Of a stretch of DNA of 58,271 nucleotides, positions 26,960-36,217 are shown piece by piece. The notes beneath the pieces were generated by a model that saw only the letters and a list, made by a program, of their open reading frames with translations, was not told where the DNA came from and did not search any database. A program made the translations under genes and the position numbers. The DNA comes from Pseudomonadota bacterium (GTDB lineage: Bacteria; Pseudomonadota; Gammaproteobacteria; Burkholderiales; Burkholderiaceae_D): positions 1-58,271 of the forward strand of contig JAEXJM010000058.1 in the NCBI GenBank assembly GCA_023449275.1, read 5' to 3'. How positions within the stretch are numbered: position 1 is the stretch's first letter; each line of letters begins with the position of its first letter.

Positions 26960-27760
26960 ATGACAGACTGGCAAATGAAACGAATCGCACTGGGCATTGA
27001 ATATGACGGCACGAACTGGAGAGGATGGCAAACCCAGCCGGATGGTCAGACCGTTCAGGATCAGCTGGAAGAGGCGATTTTCCGGTTCACGCGGACCCGG
27101 ATATCAAGCATGTGCGCGGGACGTACCGATGCAGGGGTTCATGCCACCGAACAGGTCGTGCATCTCGATACGGAGCTCGATCGCCTGCCGGTTTCATGGG
27201 TACGCGGGGTCAATGCCTATCTGCCGTCTTCGATTGCCGTTCGCTGGGCCTGTGAAGTACCGGGTGGGACGGACGGTTTTCATGCGCGGGCCAGTGCAAA
27301 AGCACGCCGTTACCGGTATCTGGTCTATAACAGTCCTGTCCGTTCTCCCTTATGGAAAAACCGGGCGGGATGGGTGTTCAGGCCTCTGGATATCGGCCTG
27401 ATGCAGAAAGGGGCCGATCTGCTTTTGGGCGAACATGATTTCTCCGCTTTCCGTGCGGCTGAATGCCAGTCGATCACCCCTGTCAAGACGGTCAAACGGA
27501 TCGATATTGAAAAACAGGGAAATCTGATCGTTTTCACTTTCGAGGCGAATGCCTTCTTGCATCATATGGTTCGCAATATCGTCGGTTCGCTGATATATGT
27601 CGGCAAGGGGAACCACCCTCCTGAATGGATGGCGGAGTTGCTGCATGCGCGTGACAGGTCTCTGGCAGCGCCGACATTCATGCCAGATGGCCTGTATCTG
27701 TCGCGGGTGGTTTACGAGCCGAAATGGGGTCTGCCGCAACGCGAAGACGTTTTTCCTTAA
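26960..27760 (+). CDS. truA: tRNA pseudouridine(38-40) synthase
   Basis: TruA converts uridines 38-40 of the tRNA anticodon stem-loop to pseudouridine. The intact catalytic motif CAGRTDAGVHA (aspartate at about residue 58) and the late FEANAFLHHMVRNIVGSL segment are present. The 266 residues match the family length. The ATG at 26960 is preceded by AAACGGTGA; the next ATG, at 26975, gives MKRIALGIEYDG, the common beta-proteobacterial start, and may be the real one. A decayed second copy lies at 21395. Downstream is trpF after 52 bp, as in relatives. Confidence 0.96.
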   Translation: MTDWQMKRIALGIEYDGTNWRGWQTQPDGQTVQDQLEEAIFRFTRTRISSMCAGRTDAGVHATEQVVHLDTELDRLPVSWVRGVNAYLPSSIAVRWACEVPGGTDGFHARASAKARRYRYLVYNSPVRSPLWKNRAGWVFRPLDIGLMQKGADLLLGEHDFSAFRAAECQSITPVKTVKRIDIEKQGNLIVFTFEANAFLHHMVRNIVGSLIYVGKGNHPPEWMAELLHARDRSLAAPTFMPDGLYLSRVVYEPKWGLPQREDVFP

Positions 27761-27812
27761 AGTCGACAGAAATCGGACAGGTTAAAATCCGGTATGCGAA
27801 AGTAGTGGAATC

Positions 27813-28475
27813 ATGAATCGAACCCGAATCAAAATTTGCGGACTGACGCGCAAGGAAGATATCAGGACGGCGGTTTCAGCCGGAGCGGATGCACTTGGTT
27901 TCGTTTTTTATCCCCGAAGCCCGCGTTATGTGTCAGCTCACAAGGTGGCTGAACTGGCGGCGGAGGTGCCTCCTTTCGTGTCGATGGTCGGGCTTTTCGT
28001 CAATGCCGATATCGATGATGTCCGTGCTGTTGTTGAAACGACACATCTTTCGCTGTTGCAGTTTCATGGCGACGAGACGCCCGAGTGGTGTGCAGAAGCG
28101 GCCGATACGATGGATAAGCCATTCATCCGGGTTTTTCGCGTCAAACCGGATACAACGGCCGATGATTTGCTACAATATGAACGGATTTATCGCAATGCCA
28201 GTCCGTATTTCAGGGGTTTGCTTTTAGATACCTGGACGGATACCTACGGCGGAGCGGGAAAGGTTTTCAATTGGTCTCTCGTATCAAAAGAAATAGGGCC
28301 TCGGGTCGTTTTGAGTGGTGGCTTGAGTGCGCAAAATGTCGCTGGTGCAGTTTCTCTACTGCGCCCGTTTGCAGTTGACGTCAGCAGTGGCGTAGAAACG
28401 GCGCGTGGCATCAAGGATGCCGGAAAAATCCAGGCTTTCGTCGCAGCTGTCCGCAAGGCGGACGAGTCGATTTAG
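27813..28475 (+). CDS. trpF: Phosphoribosylanthranilate isomerase
   Basis: TrpF catalyses the Amadori rearrangement of phosphoribosylanthranilate in tryptophan synthesis. The 220-residue TIM barrel shows the catalytic cysteine in KICGLTRKEDIRTAVSAGAD (about 7-26), the FVFYPRSPRYV phosphate region, LQFHGDETPEWC (about 82-93), the catalytic aspartate in LLLDTWTDTYGGAGKVFNW (about 135-153), and the final DVSSGVETARGIKD. It begins the trpF-trpB-trpA block. Confidence 0.97.
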   Translation: MNRTRIKICGLTRKEDIRTAVSAGADALGFVFYPRSPRYVSAHKVAELAAEVPPFVSMVGLFVNADIDDVRAVVETTHLSLLQFHGDETPEWCAEAADTMDKPFIRVFRVKPDTTADDLLQYERIYRNASPYFRGLLLDTWTDTYGGAGKVFNWSLVSKEIGPRVVLSGGLSAQNVAGAVSLLRPFAVDVSSGVETARGIKDAGKIQAFVAAVRKADESI

Positions 28476-28542
28476 GCAGGATTGGCGGCATATTCCGTTT
28501 TCAAATGACTGAAAACGCCATTGAAAAATCGAGAGAATTTCC

Positions 28543-29790
28543 ATGAAAGACAAAGACTGTTGTTACAGTGCTTCCAATGCGCTGTTTGAAGCGTCCGAAT
28601 ATCCTTTTCCGGATGCAAAAGGCCATTTCGGCATTTACGGCGGCCGTTTCGTTTCCGAAACCCTGATTCATGCCCTTGACGAATTGAATGAGGCATATGC
28701 CCGTTACAAGAGCGATCCGGAATTTCTGGCTGAATACCGTCATGAGCTGAAACATTATGTCGGCCGTCCTTCCCCCGTTTATCACGCTACGCGCTGGTCC
28801 GATATGCTGGGCGGTGCACAGATCTTCCTGAAGCGTGAAGACCTGAACCATACCGGTGCACACAAGGTCAATAACGTGATCGGTCAGGCGCTTCTGGCAA
28901 GACGCATGGGCAAAAAACGCATCATTGCTGAAACCGGTGCCGGCCAGCATGGTGTGGCGACGGCGACGATCTGTGCCCGTTTCGGTCTTGAATGCCATGT
29001 TTACATGGGAAGCGAAGACGTGGAACGTCAGGCGCAGAACGTTTACCGCATGAAGCTTCTCGGAGCGGAAGTCATTCCGGTCGAATCCGGTTCCAAAACC
29101 CTGAAGGATGCCTTGAACGAGGCCATGCGTGACTGGGTTGCCAATGTCGAGACGACTTTTTACATTATCGGTACTGTTGCTGGCCCACATCCCTATCCGA
29201 TGATGGTAAGGGATTTCCAGTCGGTTATCGGCGAGGAATGTCTTGTCCAGATGCCGGAACTGACCGGCCGCCAGCCTGATGTCGTCGTCGCCTGTGTCGG
29301 TGGCGGTTCCAATGCGATGGGCATTTTCTATCCATACATCGATCACAGGGACGTGAAACTGGTCGGTGCGGAAGCGGCCGGAGAGGGCATTGAAACAGGA
29401 CGCCATGCCGCCTCATTGAGTGGCGGGACGGCAGGTGTTTTGCATGGTAACCGTACCTATCTTCTACAGGATGCGGACGGTCAGGTGATCGATACCCATT
29501 CCGTATCGGCCGGTCTGGACTATCCTGGTGTCGGCCCTGAACACGCATGGTTGAGAGACATCGGCCGTGCCGAATATGTGGGCATCACGGATGAGGAAGC
29601 GCTCGCCACTTTTCATGACTGTTGCCGGATCGAGGGAATCATTCCTGCACTGGAATCGAGCCATGCATTGGCTTATGCCGTCAAACTCGCGCCAACGCTG
29701 TCCAAAGACAAATTAATTCTGGTCAATCTGTCCGGCCGGGGTGACAAGGATATGCATACTGTCGCCCGGAGAGCCGGCATTCAATGGTGA
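28543..29790 (+). CDS. trpB: Tryptophan synthase beta subunit
   Basis: TrpB joins indole and serine to tryptophan with pyridoxal phosphate. The 415 residues include the start of the core (GHFGIYGGRFVSETLIHAL), the PLP lysine in REDLNHTGAHKVNNVIGQ (about 100-117), the substrate glutamate in IIAETGAGQHGVATA (about 127-141), the phosphate loop in VACVGGGSNAMGIFYPY (about 250-266), and the closing LSGRGDKDMHTV. The N-terminal 25 residues before the core are less conserved. A GAGAG ribosome site precedes the ATG. Confidence 0.97.
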   Translation: MKDKDCCYSASNALFEASEYPFPDAKGHFGIYGGRFVSETLIHALDELNEAYARYKSDPEFLAEYRHELKHYVGRPSPVYHATRWSDMLGGAQIFLKREDLNHTGAHKVNNVIGQALLARRMGKKRIIAETGAGQHGVATATICARFGLECHVYMGSEDVERQAQNVYRMKLLGAEVIPVESGSKTLKDALNEAMRDWVANVETTFYIIGTVAGPHPYPMMVRDFQSVIGEECLVQMPELTGRQPDVVVACVGGGSNAMGIFYPYIDHRDVKLVGAEAAGEGIETGRHAASLSGGTAGVLHGNRTYLLQDADGQVIDTHSVSAGLDYPGVGPEHAWLRDIGRAEYVGITDEEALATFHDCCRIEGIIPALESSHALAYAVKLAPTLSKDKLILVNLSGRGDKDMHTVARRAGIQW

Positions 29791-29849
29791 GGCTGTTTCT
29801 TGTACAAGCCTTGAAAACCGTTAACCGAATTTGAAGAACAGGATTGATT

Positions 29850-30647
29850 ATGTCTCGCATACAACACACATTGAACCGTCTGCAAAAACAGAACAGGAAA
29901 GGGCTCGTCCCATTCGTTACCGCCGGTTTCCCTGCACCGGAACTGACCGTATCCATCATGCACGCCCTGGTTGAAGGTGGTTCCGATATCATCGAACTGG
30001 GCGTGCCTTTTTCCGACCCGATGGCCGATGGGCCGGTTATACAGCACGCTTCCGAAGTCGCCCTTCAAAAGGGCATGAGTCTTGAAAAAGTATTGGATAC
30101 CGTTGAGGAATTCAGGATAAAAGATGAAATCACGCCGGTTGTTTTGATGGGATATGCCAATCCGATCGAACGGATGGGCGTGGACGTTTTCATCAAAAAA
30201 GCCACGGAGAAAGGCGTCGATGGCGTTCTCGTCGTCGATTATCCACCTGAAGAAAGTGAAGAGTTTGCCTCGAAGCTGAAGGCAAATGACATGGATATGA
30301 TTTTCCTGCTGGCGCCGACATCGACCGATGAACGGATCAGGGAAATCGGCCGGCTGGCGAGTGGTTATATTTATTATGTTTCTTTAAAAGGTGTCACCGG
30401 TTCAGGAAATTTGAACGTAAATGAGGTAACATCCCGGATTGAAAAAATCAAAAAACACGTTACCATTCCGGTCGGTGTCGGTTTCGGCATTCGTGATGCA
30501 CAAACCGCAAAAGCGATCGGTACCTCTGCTGATGCGGTCGTTATCGGCAGCCGTATTATCCAGGAACTGGAAAACGTGAAACCGGATGAAACGGCCCTGG
30601 CCGTGAAATCTTTTTTGAAAGAGATACGCAAAGCACTGGACGAATGA
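29850..30647 (+). CDS. trpA: Tryptophan synthase alpha subunit
   Basis: TrpA cleaves indole-3-glycerol phosphate and channels indole to TrpB. Start ATG at 29850 (MSRIQHTLNRL) is chosen over an upstream TTG at 29844 because AAGAACAGGA lies at the proper distance. The 265 residues show the catalytic glutamate and aspartate in DIIELGVPFSDPMADGPVIQ (about 44-63), YYVSLKGVTGSG (about 173-184) and the phosphate-binding VGVGFGIRDAQTA. The gene between trpB and trpA found in some Burkholderiales is absent. Confidence 0.97.
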   Translation: MSRIQHTLNRLQKQNRKGLVPFVTAGFPAPELTVSIMHALVEGGSDIIELGVPFSDPMADGPVIQHASEVALQKGMSLEKVLDTVEEFRIKDEITPVVLMGYANPIERMGVDVFIKKATEKGVDGVLVVDYPPEESEEFASKLKANDMDMIFLLAPTSTDERIREIGRLASGYIYYVSLKGVTGSGNLNVNEVTSRIEKIKKHVTIPVGVGFGIRDAQTAKAIGTSADAVVIGSRIIQELENVKPDETALAVKSFLKEIRKALDE

Positions 30648-30724
30648 TTTTATACAGGTTATAAAAGCGTCCTGTGAATTGGCATTTGGCGAATTGTATT
30701 TTTTATAAAAGTAAAAAGGACAAA

Positions 30725-30758
30725 AAACAGGCCATCGTTTCAATACGATGGCCTGTTT
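30725..30758 (+). promoter_or_regulatory. Perfect 14-bp hairpin just before the accD ribosome site
   Basis: AAACAGGCCATCGT (30725-30738) pairs perfectly with ACGATGGCCTGTTT (30745-30758) around the six-base loop TTCAAT. The A-rich run before it and the three-T end make it terminator-like in either direction. The accD ribosome site AGGAG starts only 5 bases after the stem and the ATG is 14 bases after. It may end trp transcription, or act in a leader controlling accD. Confidence 0.75.
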
Positions 30759-30772
30759 GATCAGGAGATTTT

Positions 30773-31642
30773 ATGAGTTGGCTTGACAAGTTGCTTCCTC
30801 CGCGAATTCAGCATCAGACGAATCCGCGCAGGGTTGTCCCTGAAGGCTTGTGGGTGAAATGCCCGTCCTGCGAGGCGGTGCTGTACCGGACAGATCTGGA
30901 GTCGAATTCCCATGTTTGTCCTCAATGCAGCCATCATATGCGCATTCGCGCCCGGGACAGGCTGGATGCCCTGCTTGATGCAGAAGGCCGTTATCAGGTT
31001 GCCGAGTCGGTCACACCATTCGACTCCCTGAAGTTCAAGGACAGCAAAAAATATCCTGATCGCCTGAAATCCGCTGTTGATGGCACCGGCGAAACGGATG
31101 CCCTGATTGTCGTCGGTGGAACGATCAAGTCCATTCCTGTCGTGGTTGCCTGTTTCGAATTCGAATTCATGGCCGGTTCCATGGGTTCTGTCGTTGGTGA
31201 ACGGTTCGTTCGTGGCGTGAAGGAAGCGATCGAGCGGAAAGTGCCGTTCATCTGCATTACCGCCAGTGGTGGTGCGCGTATGCAGGAAGGCCTGCTTTCC
31301 CTGATGCAGATGGCGAAAACCAATACCATTCTGACCCGTCTGGCGAAAAAGGGATTGCCGTTCGTTTCTGTCCTGACCGATCCGACTACGGGTGGTGTTT
31401 CCGCTTCTTTCGCTTTCATGGGCGACATCGTTCTGGCTGAACCGAAAGCACTGGTCGGATTTGCCGGCCCACGTGTGATCGAGCAGACCGTGCGTGAAAA
31501 ATTGCCGGAAGGGTTCCAGCGTTCGGAATTTCTGATGAAGAAAGGCGCGGTTGACCGGATTGTCGATCGTCGCGAATTGAGAGACGAGCTGTCCCATTTG
31601 CTGGCGATGATGCAAAATCGTCCCGTCGAGTCCATTTCGTAA
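30773..31642 (+). CDS. accD: Acetyl-CoA carboxylase carboxyltransferase subunit beta
   Basis: AccD forms the carboxyltransferase with AccA, making malonyl-CoA for fatty acid synthesis. The zinc ribbon is visible as CPSCEAVLYRTD ... CPQCSHH (about 28-55), followed by the crotonase-fold domain with the FICITASGGARMQEGLLSLM region (about 160-179) and PTTGGVSASFAFMGD. The 289 residues are typical. A strong hairpin ends five bases before the AGGAG ribosome site, and a terminator-like hairpin follows the stop. Confidence 0.97.
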   Translation: MSWLDKLLPPRIQHQTNPRRVVPEGLWVKCPSCEAVLYRTDLESNSHVCPQCSHHMRIRARDRLDALLDAEGRYQVAESVTPFDSLKFKDSKKYPDRLKSAVDGTGETDALIVVGGTIKSIPVVVACFEFEFMAGSMGSVVGERFVRGVKEAIERKVPFICITASGGARMQEGLLSLMQMAKTNTILTRLAKKGLPFVSVLTDPTTGGVSASFAFMGDIVLAEPKALVGFAGPRVIEQTVREKLPEGFQRSEFLMKKGAVDRIVDRRELRDELSHLLAMMQNRPVESIS

Positions 31643-31666
31643 GAAGCTTTTTAATGAAGGTGTCGC

Positions 31667-31701
31667 AACGCCCGTTCCAAAAGAATGGGGCGTTTGAGTT
31701 T
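31667..31701 (+). terminator. Probable terminator between accD and folC
   Basis: AACGCCC (31667-31673) pairs with GGGCGTT (31688-31694); TTC and GAA extend the stem inward around a short A-rich loop. TGAGTTTTC follows. The U-run is weak, so termination may be partial. Confidence 0.55.
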
Positions 31702-31731
31702 TCAAGGGATTGATAAAATCGTTTTTTCGTC

Positions 31732-33060
31732 ATGATGTCCAGTAAATCGGCCGTAAAGAATACGGGGCAAGACCTTACACTGTCCGAATGGGTCAGGATC
31801 GTGGAGGGGTTGCATCCCAAAAATATTGAAATGGGACTGGACCGCATTCGCATCGTGAAAGAACGGTTGGGAATCCATTTCGATTGTCCTGTCATCACGG
31901 TTGGCGGGACGAATGGAAAAGGCTCTACTTCTGCCATGCTTCAGACGATTTATCATGAGGCAGGCTACAAGACCGGACTGTATTCGTCTCCCCATATCCA
32001 TCGTTTCAATGAACGCATGAAAATCGACGGCAGGATGGTTGACGACGATATGCTCGCGCATTATTTCGAAGTGATCGAGCAAGTCCGGGGCGATGTTCCG
32101 CTGACCTTTTTCGAATTCACGACGCTGGTTGCCCTGAAGCTCTTTGCCGACTCGAATCTGGACGTTCTCATTCTGGAAGTCGGACTTGGTGGCAGGCTTG
32201 ACGCGGTTAACCTCATCGACGCCGATGTTTCGATCGTGACGAATGTCGCGATCGACCATGTCGAATATCTGGGCGATACCCGTGAAAAAATCGGATTTGA
32301 AAAGGCGGGCATTTATCGTCAGGGACGAACGGCTTTTTATGGTGAGATCGATCCACCGGAGTCTCTTGTAAAGCACGCTCGTGCCATCGGTGCCGATCTC
32401 AGGGTTTTCGGCAGGGACTATTCCTTCAGAAACGACGGCAGCCACTGGGATTATCTTGGTGAAAATTTGTCGTACAAGGGACTGGTTCATCCTTCCTTGC
32501 CGGGAAACACGCAAATCCATAATGCCACAACGGTTATAGCGGCTGTAGAAGCCTTGCAAAAGCGTGTGCCGGTCAATGTCGGAGCCATCGAGCGCGGGAT
32601 GTCGAAAACCGTTTTGCCGGGGCGTTTCCAGATATTGCAGAACGACCCTTCAATCATTCTCGATGTCGCCCACAATCCTCATGCCGCCGTCGTTCTGGCT
32701 CAAAATCTGAGAAATATGGGACAGTTCCACGCCACGCATGCCATTTTCGGGGCGATGGCTGACAAGGATATCGATGGCGTCATCGATATCATGAAGGGAT
32801 GCGTCGATCGCTGGTACGTGACAGACCTGCCTTTGCCGAGGGCGGCAAGTGCCGAAACACTGAAACGGAAACTGGTTTTGGCCGGTGTCATGCAGGGAAA
32901 AAACAACCAGTGCATTTCTGTGTTTCATAATGCGATAGATGCCATGACAAGTGCCAAGAACAATGCCCGGAAAAATGATAGAATAGTCGCATTCGGATCA
33001 TTTTGGGTCGTTACAGGGGTCACGGAAGACGGTGACCTGAAACCAACCAACCAACGTTGA
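31732..33060 (+). CDS. folC: Dihydrofolate synthase / folylpolyglutamate synthase
   Basis: FolC adds glutamate to dihydropteroate and extends the glutamate tail of folates. The 442-residue Mur-ligase fold shows the P-loop VGGTNGKGSTSAMLQTI (about 62-78), the LYSSPHIHRFNERM segment (about 84-97), LEVGLGGRLDAVN (about 146-158) and the C-terminal domain motif ILDVAHNPHAAVVL (about 308-321). ATG codons at 31732 and 31735 are both possible. The neighbouring SPOR gene begins 4 bp after the stop. Confidence 0.96.
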   Translation: MMSSKSAVKNTGQDLTLSEWVRIVEGLHPKNIEMGLDRIRIVKERLGIHFDCPVITVGGTNGKGSTSAMLQTIYHEAGYKTGLYSSPHIHRFNERMKIDGRMVDDDMLAHYFEVIEQVRGDVPLTFFEFTTLVALKLFADSNLDVLILEVGLGGRLDAVNLIDADVSIVTNVAIDHVEYLGDTREKIGFEKAGIYRQGRTAFYGEIDPPESLVKHARAIGADLRVFGRDYSFRNDGSHWDYLGENLSYKGLVHPSLPGNTQIHNATTVIAAVEALQKRVPVNVGAIERGMSKTVLPGRFQILQNDPSIILDVAHNPHAAVVLAQNLRNMGQFHATHAIFGAMADKDIDGVIDIMKGCVDRWYVTDLPLPRAASAETLKRKLVLAGVMQGKNNQCISVFHNAIDAMTSAKNNARKNDRIVAFGSFWVVTGVTEDGDLKPTNQR

Positions 33061-33064
33061 CTGC

Positions 33065-33976
33065 ATGAGCCGTTTTTCTCTTTTTCGCTGGGGCAAATCG
33101 AAAGCTGATTCAGAAGTGCCTTCCCGTAACGGTAGCGCTGACAGATTTGTCGCGGACGATGTCGATCGCAAAAAAACTTCCAACCAGAAAAGCGGTGCAA
33201 ATGATCCTCAACTGCCTCAAAAGAAACGGGCTCGCCGCCGTCTTGTCGGTTCCATTACTCTGGTCGTCGCCGCGATTATCGTTTTGCCGATGATTTTCGA
33301 GTCCGAACCCAAACAGGTCTCTCCCAATCTGCTGATCGATATTCCTTCCAAAGACAAACCGGTTCAGGTAGCGGCCACTGAACGGACCTCGCCTGCCGCG
33401 ACGACTGAAACGACTGTCACGCCACCTGCCAATCAGGCACAGGTACCAGTTGCCGATGTGGCGCAGACAGCACCGTCTGCGCCTGTAGAACCGGCCGCCC
33501 CGGTACCGGCTGCGGAGCAGATGGTCACGCCAGCAGAAAAAACGGCAGCGGCGACATCTGCCGATGTCCAGAAAAAACAGGCTGAAGCCCAATTGAAAGC
33601 TGAAAAAGCCAGACAGGAAAAACTGAAAGCCGAAAAAGCCAGGGCTGAAAAGGAAAAAGCCGAGAAAACCAAAGCGGAAAAAGCGAAGTCAGCTGCCAGT
33701 GCCGATCCGATCGGCCAGATGATTGCTGACAAAAACGCCAAAACGTCCGGCAAACAGGTCATTCAGGTCGCTGCGCTGACATCGCCACAAAAAGTCAGTG
33801 AATTGCAGGCAAAACTTTCCAGGGCGGGAATCCGTTCTCATACGCAAAAAGTGACGTCCAAAAACGGAGAAGAACGGATTCGTGTCCGTGTCGGGCCACT
33901 TCCCAAAGCTGACGCTGACAAGACCTGCGCCAAACTGAAAGGGATGGGGTTGTCCTGTACCCTGTTGCCGAACTGA
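33065..33976 (+). CDS. SPOR-domain cell-division protein, DedD-like
   Basis: This is a bitopic membrane protein of 303 residues. A basic cytoplasmic N-terminus (about 1-55) and one membrane helix (about 60-78, VGSITLVVAAIIVLPMIF) precede a long flexible periplasmic linker rich in Pro, Ala and Thr (about 95-160). A Lys/Ala/Glu-rich repeat (AEKARQEKLKAEKARAEKEK and on, about 178-215) and a C-terminal SPOR domain (about 230-303, IQVAALTSPQKVSELQAKL) complete it. SPOR domains bind denuded septal peptidoglycan. The position between folC and cvpA is the usual place of dedD-type genes. The linker repeat is low-complexity and may vary in length. Confidence 0.88.
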   Translation: MSRFSLFRWGKSKADSEVPSRNGSADRFVADDVDRKKTSNQKSGANDPQLPQKKRARRRLVGSITLVVAAIIVLPMIFESEPKQVSPNLLIDIPSKDKPVQVAATERTSPAATTETTVTPPANQAQVPVADVAQTAPSAPVEPAAPVPAAEQMVTPAEKTAAATSADVQKKQAEAQLKAEKARQEKLKAEKARAEKEKAEKTKAEKAKSAASADPIGQMIADKNAKTSGKQVIQVAALTSPQKVSELQAKLSRAGIRSHTQKVTSKNGEERIRVRVGPLPKADADKTCAKLKGMGLSCTLLPN

Positions 33977-33995
33977 TGTGACGACGAGATCACAC

Positions 33996-34487
33996 GTGTT
34001 GACTGCATTCGATTACGTATTGCTGTTTCTGCTGATCGGTTTCATGCTGATCAGCATGACGAAGGGTCTGGTTCGGGAAGTCATTTCACTGCTTAGCTGG
34101 GTGGTTGCATTTTATGTGGCGACCCATTATGGAGATATTCTCATTCCCTGGTTGCCCAATGCGATATCGGGGGATGTTGCAAGAATGATTGTGGCGTTTG
34201 TGGTGCTTTTTATCGGCACACGGATTGTCATGGCGATACTGGCAAAACTGGTCAATGTCGTATTGCATGCAGCGGGTTTGACGCTTCTGGATCGTTTTCT
34301 GGGTGCGCTGTTCGGGCTGGCCAAAGGAGCTCTGGTGGCACTGGCGCTGGTTCTGGTTTGCGGGATGACGAAAATACCGCAACAACCGTTCTGGAGAAAT
34401 GCCATGTTCAGCCCGATGGCAGTTGAGGCCGCAAAGATGACCATGCCGTATTTGCCGGATTATTTCGTGGAATACATACATTTCTGA
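33996..34487 (+). CDS. cvpA: CvpA family membrane protein
   Basis: CvpA is a small inner-membrane protein with about four helices. In E. coli it is needed for colicin V production and affects envelope stress resistance; its biochemical role is unclear. The core FDYVLLFLLIGFMLISMTKG followed by VREVISLLSWVVAFYVA is typical. The frame is open from a GTG at 33978, but GTG at 33996 (or TTG at 33999) gives the family's short start before LTAFDYV, yielding about 163 residues. It lies just upstream of purF, the usual partner. Confidence 0.9.
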   Translation: MLTAFDYVLLFLLIGFMLISMTKGLVREVISLLSWVVAFYVATHYGDILIPWLPNAISGDVARMIVAFVVLFIGTRIVMAILAKLVNVVLHAAGLTLLDRFLGALFGLAKGALVALALVLVCGMTKIPQQPFWRNAMFSPMAVEAAKMTMPYLPDYFVEYIHF

Positions 34488-34559
34488 TTCAGGGTATCCT
34501 ATCGGTTTCGATGTATTCCTTATATTTTGTTTTCTTAATTTTTGATTGAGGAGTCCACC

Positions 34560-36080
34560 ATGTGTGGCATCGTTGGTATTGTTTCCCAGACACCTGTCAA
34601 CCAGCTGATTTACGATGCTTTGCAGTTATTGCAGCATCGGGGCCAGGACGCTGCCGGTATCGCGACCGGCAATGGCGGCAAGTTCGCCATGTTCAAGGCG
34701 AACGGTCTGGTCAGGGACGTTTTCCGTACCCGCAACATGCGTGCGTTGCCGGGAACATGCGGCATCGGCCACGTCCGGTATCCAACTGCCGGTTCGGCCA
34801 AAAACGAAGAAGAAGCGCAGCCGTTTTACGTGAATGCACCTTTTGGCATCACTTTTGCCCATAACGGCAATCTGACCAATTGCGAACAGTTGAAAGGCGA
34901 AATGTTCAGGAACGATCGTCGCCACATCAACACGAATTCGGATTCTGAAGTTTTGCTGAACGTGCTGGCTCACGAAATTCAGGAATCGACCAGTGGTTAT
35001 TCGCTGGATCCCGCCGCCCTTTTCAAGGCGGTTTCCATTGTACACAAACGTGTTCGTGGAGCTTATGCGGCAGTCGCCCATATTGCGGGTGCCGGTATCC
35101 TGGCTTTCCGCGATCCTTATGGTATCCGCCCATTGTGCCTTGGGTGTGCCGAAACCGACAATGGAACGGAATACATGGTTGCCAGTGAATCTGTCGCTCT
35201 GGAAGGTCTGGGTTTCCGTTTCCTGCGCGACGTGATGCCGGGAGAAGCGATTTTCATCGATGCCGAAGGCAATCTGTACAATCAGCAGTGTGCAGAAAAT
35301 CCGAGTTTGAATCCATGTATTTTCGAGTACGTTTATCTGGCCCGTCCGGATTCGCTGATTGACGGTGCTTCGGTTTATGCCACCCGCCTGAAAATGGGCG
35401 AGCATCTGGCCGACAAGATCAAACACCAGATTCCGACCGGTGATATCGACGTTGTCATGCCGATTCCGGATTCTTCCCGTCCTGCCGCCATTCAGCTGGC
35501 GTTGAAGCTGGGTATTGAATATCGTGAAGGCCTGATCAAGAACCGGTATATCGGTCGTACCTTTATCATGCCGGGACAGGCTGTCCGCAAGCGTTCCGTT
35601 CGCCAGAAACTGAATACCATCGGTTCGGAATTCAAGGGCAAGAACGTTTTGCTGGTCGATGATTCCATCGTTCGTGGCACGACCTGCAAGGAAATCGTCC
35701 AGATGGTGCGCGAGGCTGGCGCCAATAAGGTGGTTTTTGCATCTGCCGCACCTCCGGTAATTTATCCCAATGTCTATGGTATCGACATGCCGACCCGTGA
35801 CGAATTGATCGCTTACGGTCGTACTGACGAAGAAGTCCGTCGTGAAATGACCGCCGATGCTCTGGTCTATCAGGATTTGTCTGCATTGAAACAGTCGATA
35901 ACCGATGTCAATCCGGTATTGAAGAGTTTCGAAGCTTCCTGTTTCGATGGATTGTACATTACCGGTGACGTTTCTGCCGATTACCTGAACCGTCTGGAAT
36001 ACGAACGTAAACATCTGGCTCCCATACCTGAAGATCCGGTAAAAAACCAGTTGAATCTGTCGTTGGCAACTGCTGAATAA
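34560..36080 (+). CDS. purF: Amidophosphoribosyltransferase
   Basis: PurF makes 5-phosphoribosylamine from PRPP and glutamine, the first step of purine synthesis. The start is fixed at ATG 34560, because Cys2 of MCGIVGIVSQTP must become the N-terminal nucleophile; TTGAGGAG at 34545-34552 is the ribosome site. The 506 residues hold the class II glutamine amidotransferase domain (about 2-240, with HNGNLTNCEQLK) and the phosphoribosyltransferase domain with the PRPP loop VLLVDDSIVRGTTCKEIVQM (about 363-382). There is no propeptide. A clear terminator follows. Confidence 0.97.
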   Translation: MCGIVGIVSQTPVNQLIYDALQLLQHRGQDAAGIATGNGGKFAMFKANGLVRDVFRTRNMRALPGTCGIGHVRYPTAGSAKNEEEAQPFYVNAPFGITFAHNGNLTNCEQLKGEMFRNDRRHINTNSDSEVLLNVLAHEIQESTSGYSLDPAALFKAVSIVHKRVRGAYAAVAHIAGAGILAFRDPYGIRPLCLGCAETDNGTEYMVASESVALEGLGFRFLRDVMPGEAIFIDAEGNLYNQQCAENPSLNPCIFEYVYLARPDSLIDGASVYATRLKMGEHLADKIKHQIPTGDIDVVMPIPDSSRPAAIQLALKLGIEYREGLIKNRYIGRTFIMPGQAVRKRSVRQKLNTIGSEFKGKNVLLVDDSIVRGTTCKEIVQMVREAGANKVVFASAAPPVIYPNVYGIDMPTRDELIAYGRTDEEVRREMTADALVYQDLSALKQSITDVNPVLKSFEASCFDGLYITGDVSADYLNRLEYERKHLAPIPEDPVKNQLNLSLATAE

Positions 36081-36094
36081 GTCGCTTTTCGGTG

Positions 36095-36132
36095 AAAGGT
36101 CTGATGTCGCACAGGCGGCCTCAGACCTTTTT
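36095..36132 (+). terminator. Rho-independent terminator of purF
   Basis: AAAGGTCTGA (36095-36104) pairs perfectly with TCAGACCTTT (36121-36130); the T-run continues to 36132, giving TTTTT. It lies 14 bp after the purF stop. Confidence 0.85.
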
Positions 36133-36217
36133 GTTAAAAATAAAGGCACCGGTTTGGCTGGCTTTTCTGTTGTTGATCGTCTGGAGAACTTTTTTGTTCC
36201 ATTGATTCATAACCATC

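Noticed and set aside
34626..36149. A 507-codon open frame antisense to purF
   Set aside because: It mirrors purF codon structure, has no protein-like motifs, and no ribosome site; purF on the + strand has full family motifs.
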